64,000 nt of DNA. Source: Cotesia glomerata. Lineage: Eukaryota; Arthropoda; Insecta; Hymenoptera; Braconidae. The DNA lies in contig NC_058160.1 of NCBI RefSeq assembly GCF_020080835.1, positions 14,695,506 to 14,759,505 on the forward strand. The letters are read 5' to 3'. The position numbers were made by a program, and so were the translations under genes. Below, one piece after another: positions 63,781-64,000 of this stretch (positions are counted from its first letter, which is position 1; the number at the start of each line of letters is the position of its first letter). A model generated the notes under the pieces. That model was not told the DNA's origin. It worked only from the letters and a program-made list of their open reading frames with translations, and did no database searches.

Positions 63781-64000
63781 AAAAATTCCGATTATTTTAT
63801 TTTAATTATTGAGTTGGTAAGGTTACGTTTATTACCAAGTTTCGATGTTTTGTCGAAATAAAATAAGTAATAATGATAATTATTGATGAATAATTTTTTT
63901 TCAAATAATAACAATGGAGCATATAATTACTGTTATAACAATTTTTAATTGGCCATCCCATCCATTTTCAATAATAATATTACATTGATGTTATAGTGAA
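63781..64000. other. No gene recognised
   Basis: AT-rich sequence to the window edge. Confidence 0.4.

Overview
What it is. An AT-rich stretch of an arthropod, almost certainly insect, nuclear genome. It holds one recognisable host exon, the S1-S5 exon of the voltage-gated potassium channel gene Shaker (53628-54271, + strand). Nearly everything else is mobile DNA in layers: two Ty3/gypsy elements, at least five non-LTR retrotransposons, three kinds of DNA transposon, a block of Helitrons, tRNA-derived SINEs, a dispersed repeat with an internal (CA)n tract, and several satellites. The repeat load and R1-type LINEs would suit a parasitoid wasp, but that is a guess; nothing here fixes the order.

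Layout. 1-6212: minus-strand gypsy element running off the left edge, with 5' LTR, tRNA-Leu primer site, gag-like and pol frames. 6309-14563: copies of the (CA)n repeat, three head to tail; one is split by a 5'-truncated LINE with a 15-bp target duplication, then entered at its (CA)n tract by an R1-clade LINE. 15060-16560: another decayed R1-type LINE, minus strand. 17854-23046: a complete but dead gypsy element with two LTRs inside (TA)n. 23611-32086: an 8.5-kb DNA transposon with about 1-kb inverted repeats, a four-exon minus-strand transposase-like gene, and a SINE and a (CA)n repeat nested in it. 32096-33391: 3' end of a hAT element. 33937-37345: another (CA)n repeat entered at its (CA)n tract by a second R1-clade LINE. 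37571-51142: a DNA transposon with 450-bp inverted repeats whose transposase frame is split by 11.5 kb of abutting Helitrons made largely of a roughly 155-bp tandem unit. 53338-54271: a solo mini-LTR and the Shaker exon. 55060-60093: a full-length, open LINE antisense to Shaker, flanked by a 17-bp target duplication. 60807-61055: a minisatellite. 62168-63360: a broken transposon-type gene. 63434-63780: a reversed (CA)n-repeat fragment.

How it fits together. The Shaker exon has good splice signals and reads cleanly, so the gene is probably live; the rest is probably intron and flank of a very long gene. The elements record their order of arrival: Helitrons inside a transposase gene, a hAT-type MITE inside a Helitron, LINEs inside (CA)n tracts of an older repeat. 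The observations most worth following are the in-phase A AAA AAC slippery site joining ORF1 to an ATG-less ORF2 in the intact LINE, the twice-seen R1-LINE insertion at (CA)n, and the precise A|T insertion of the Helitron block.
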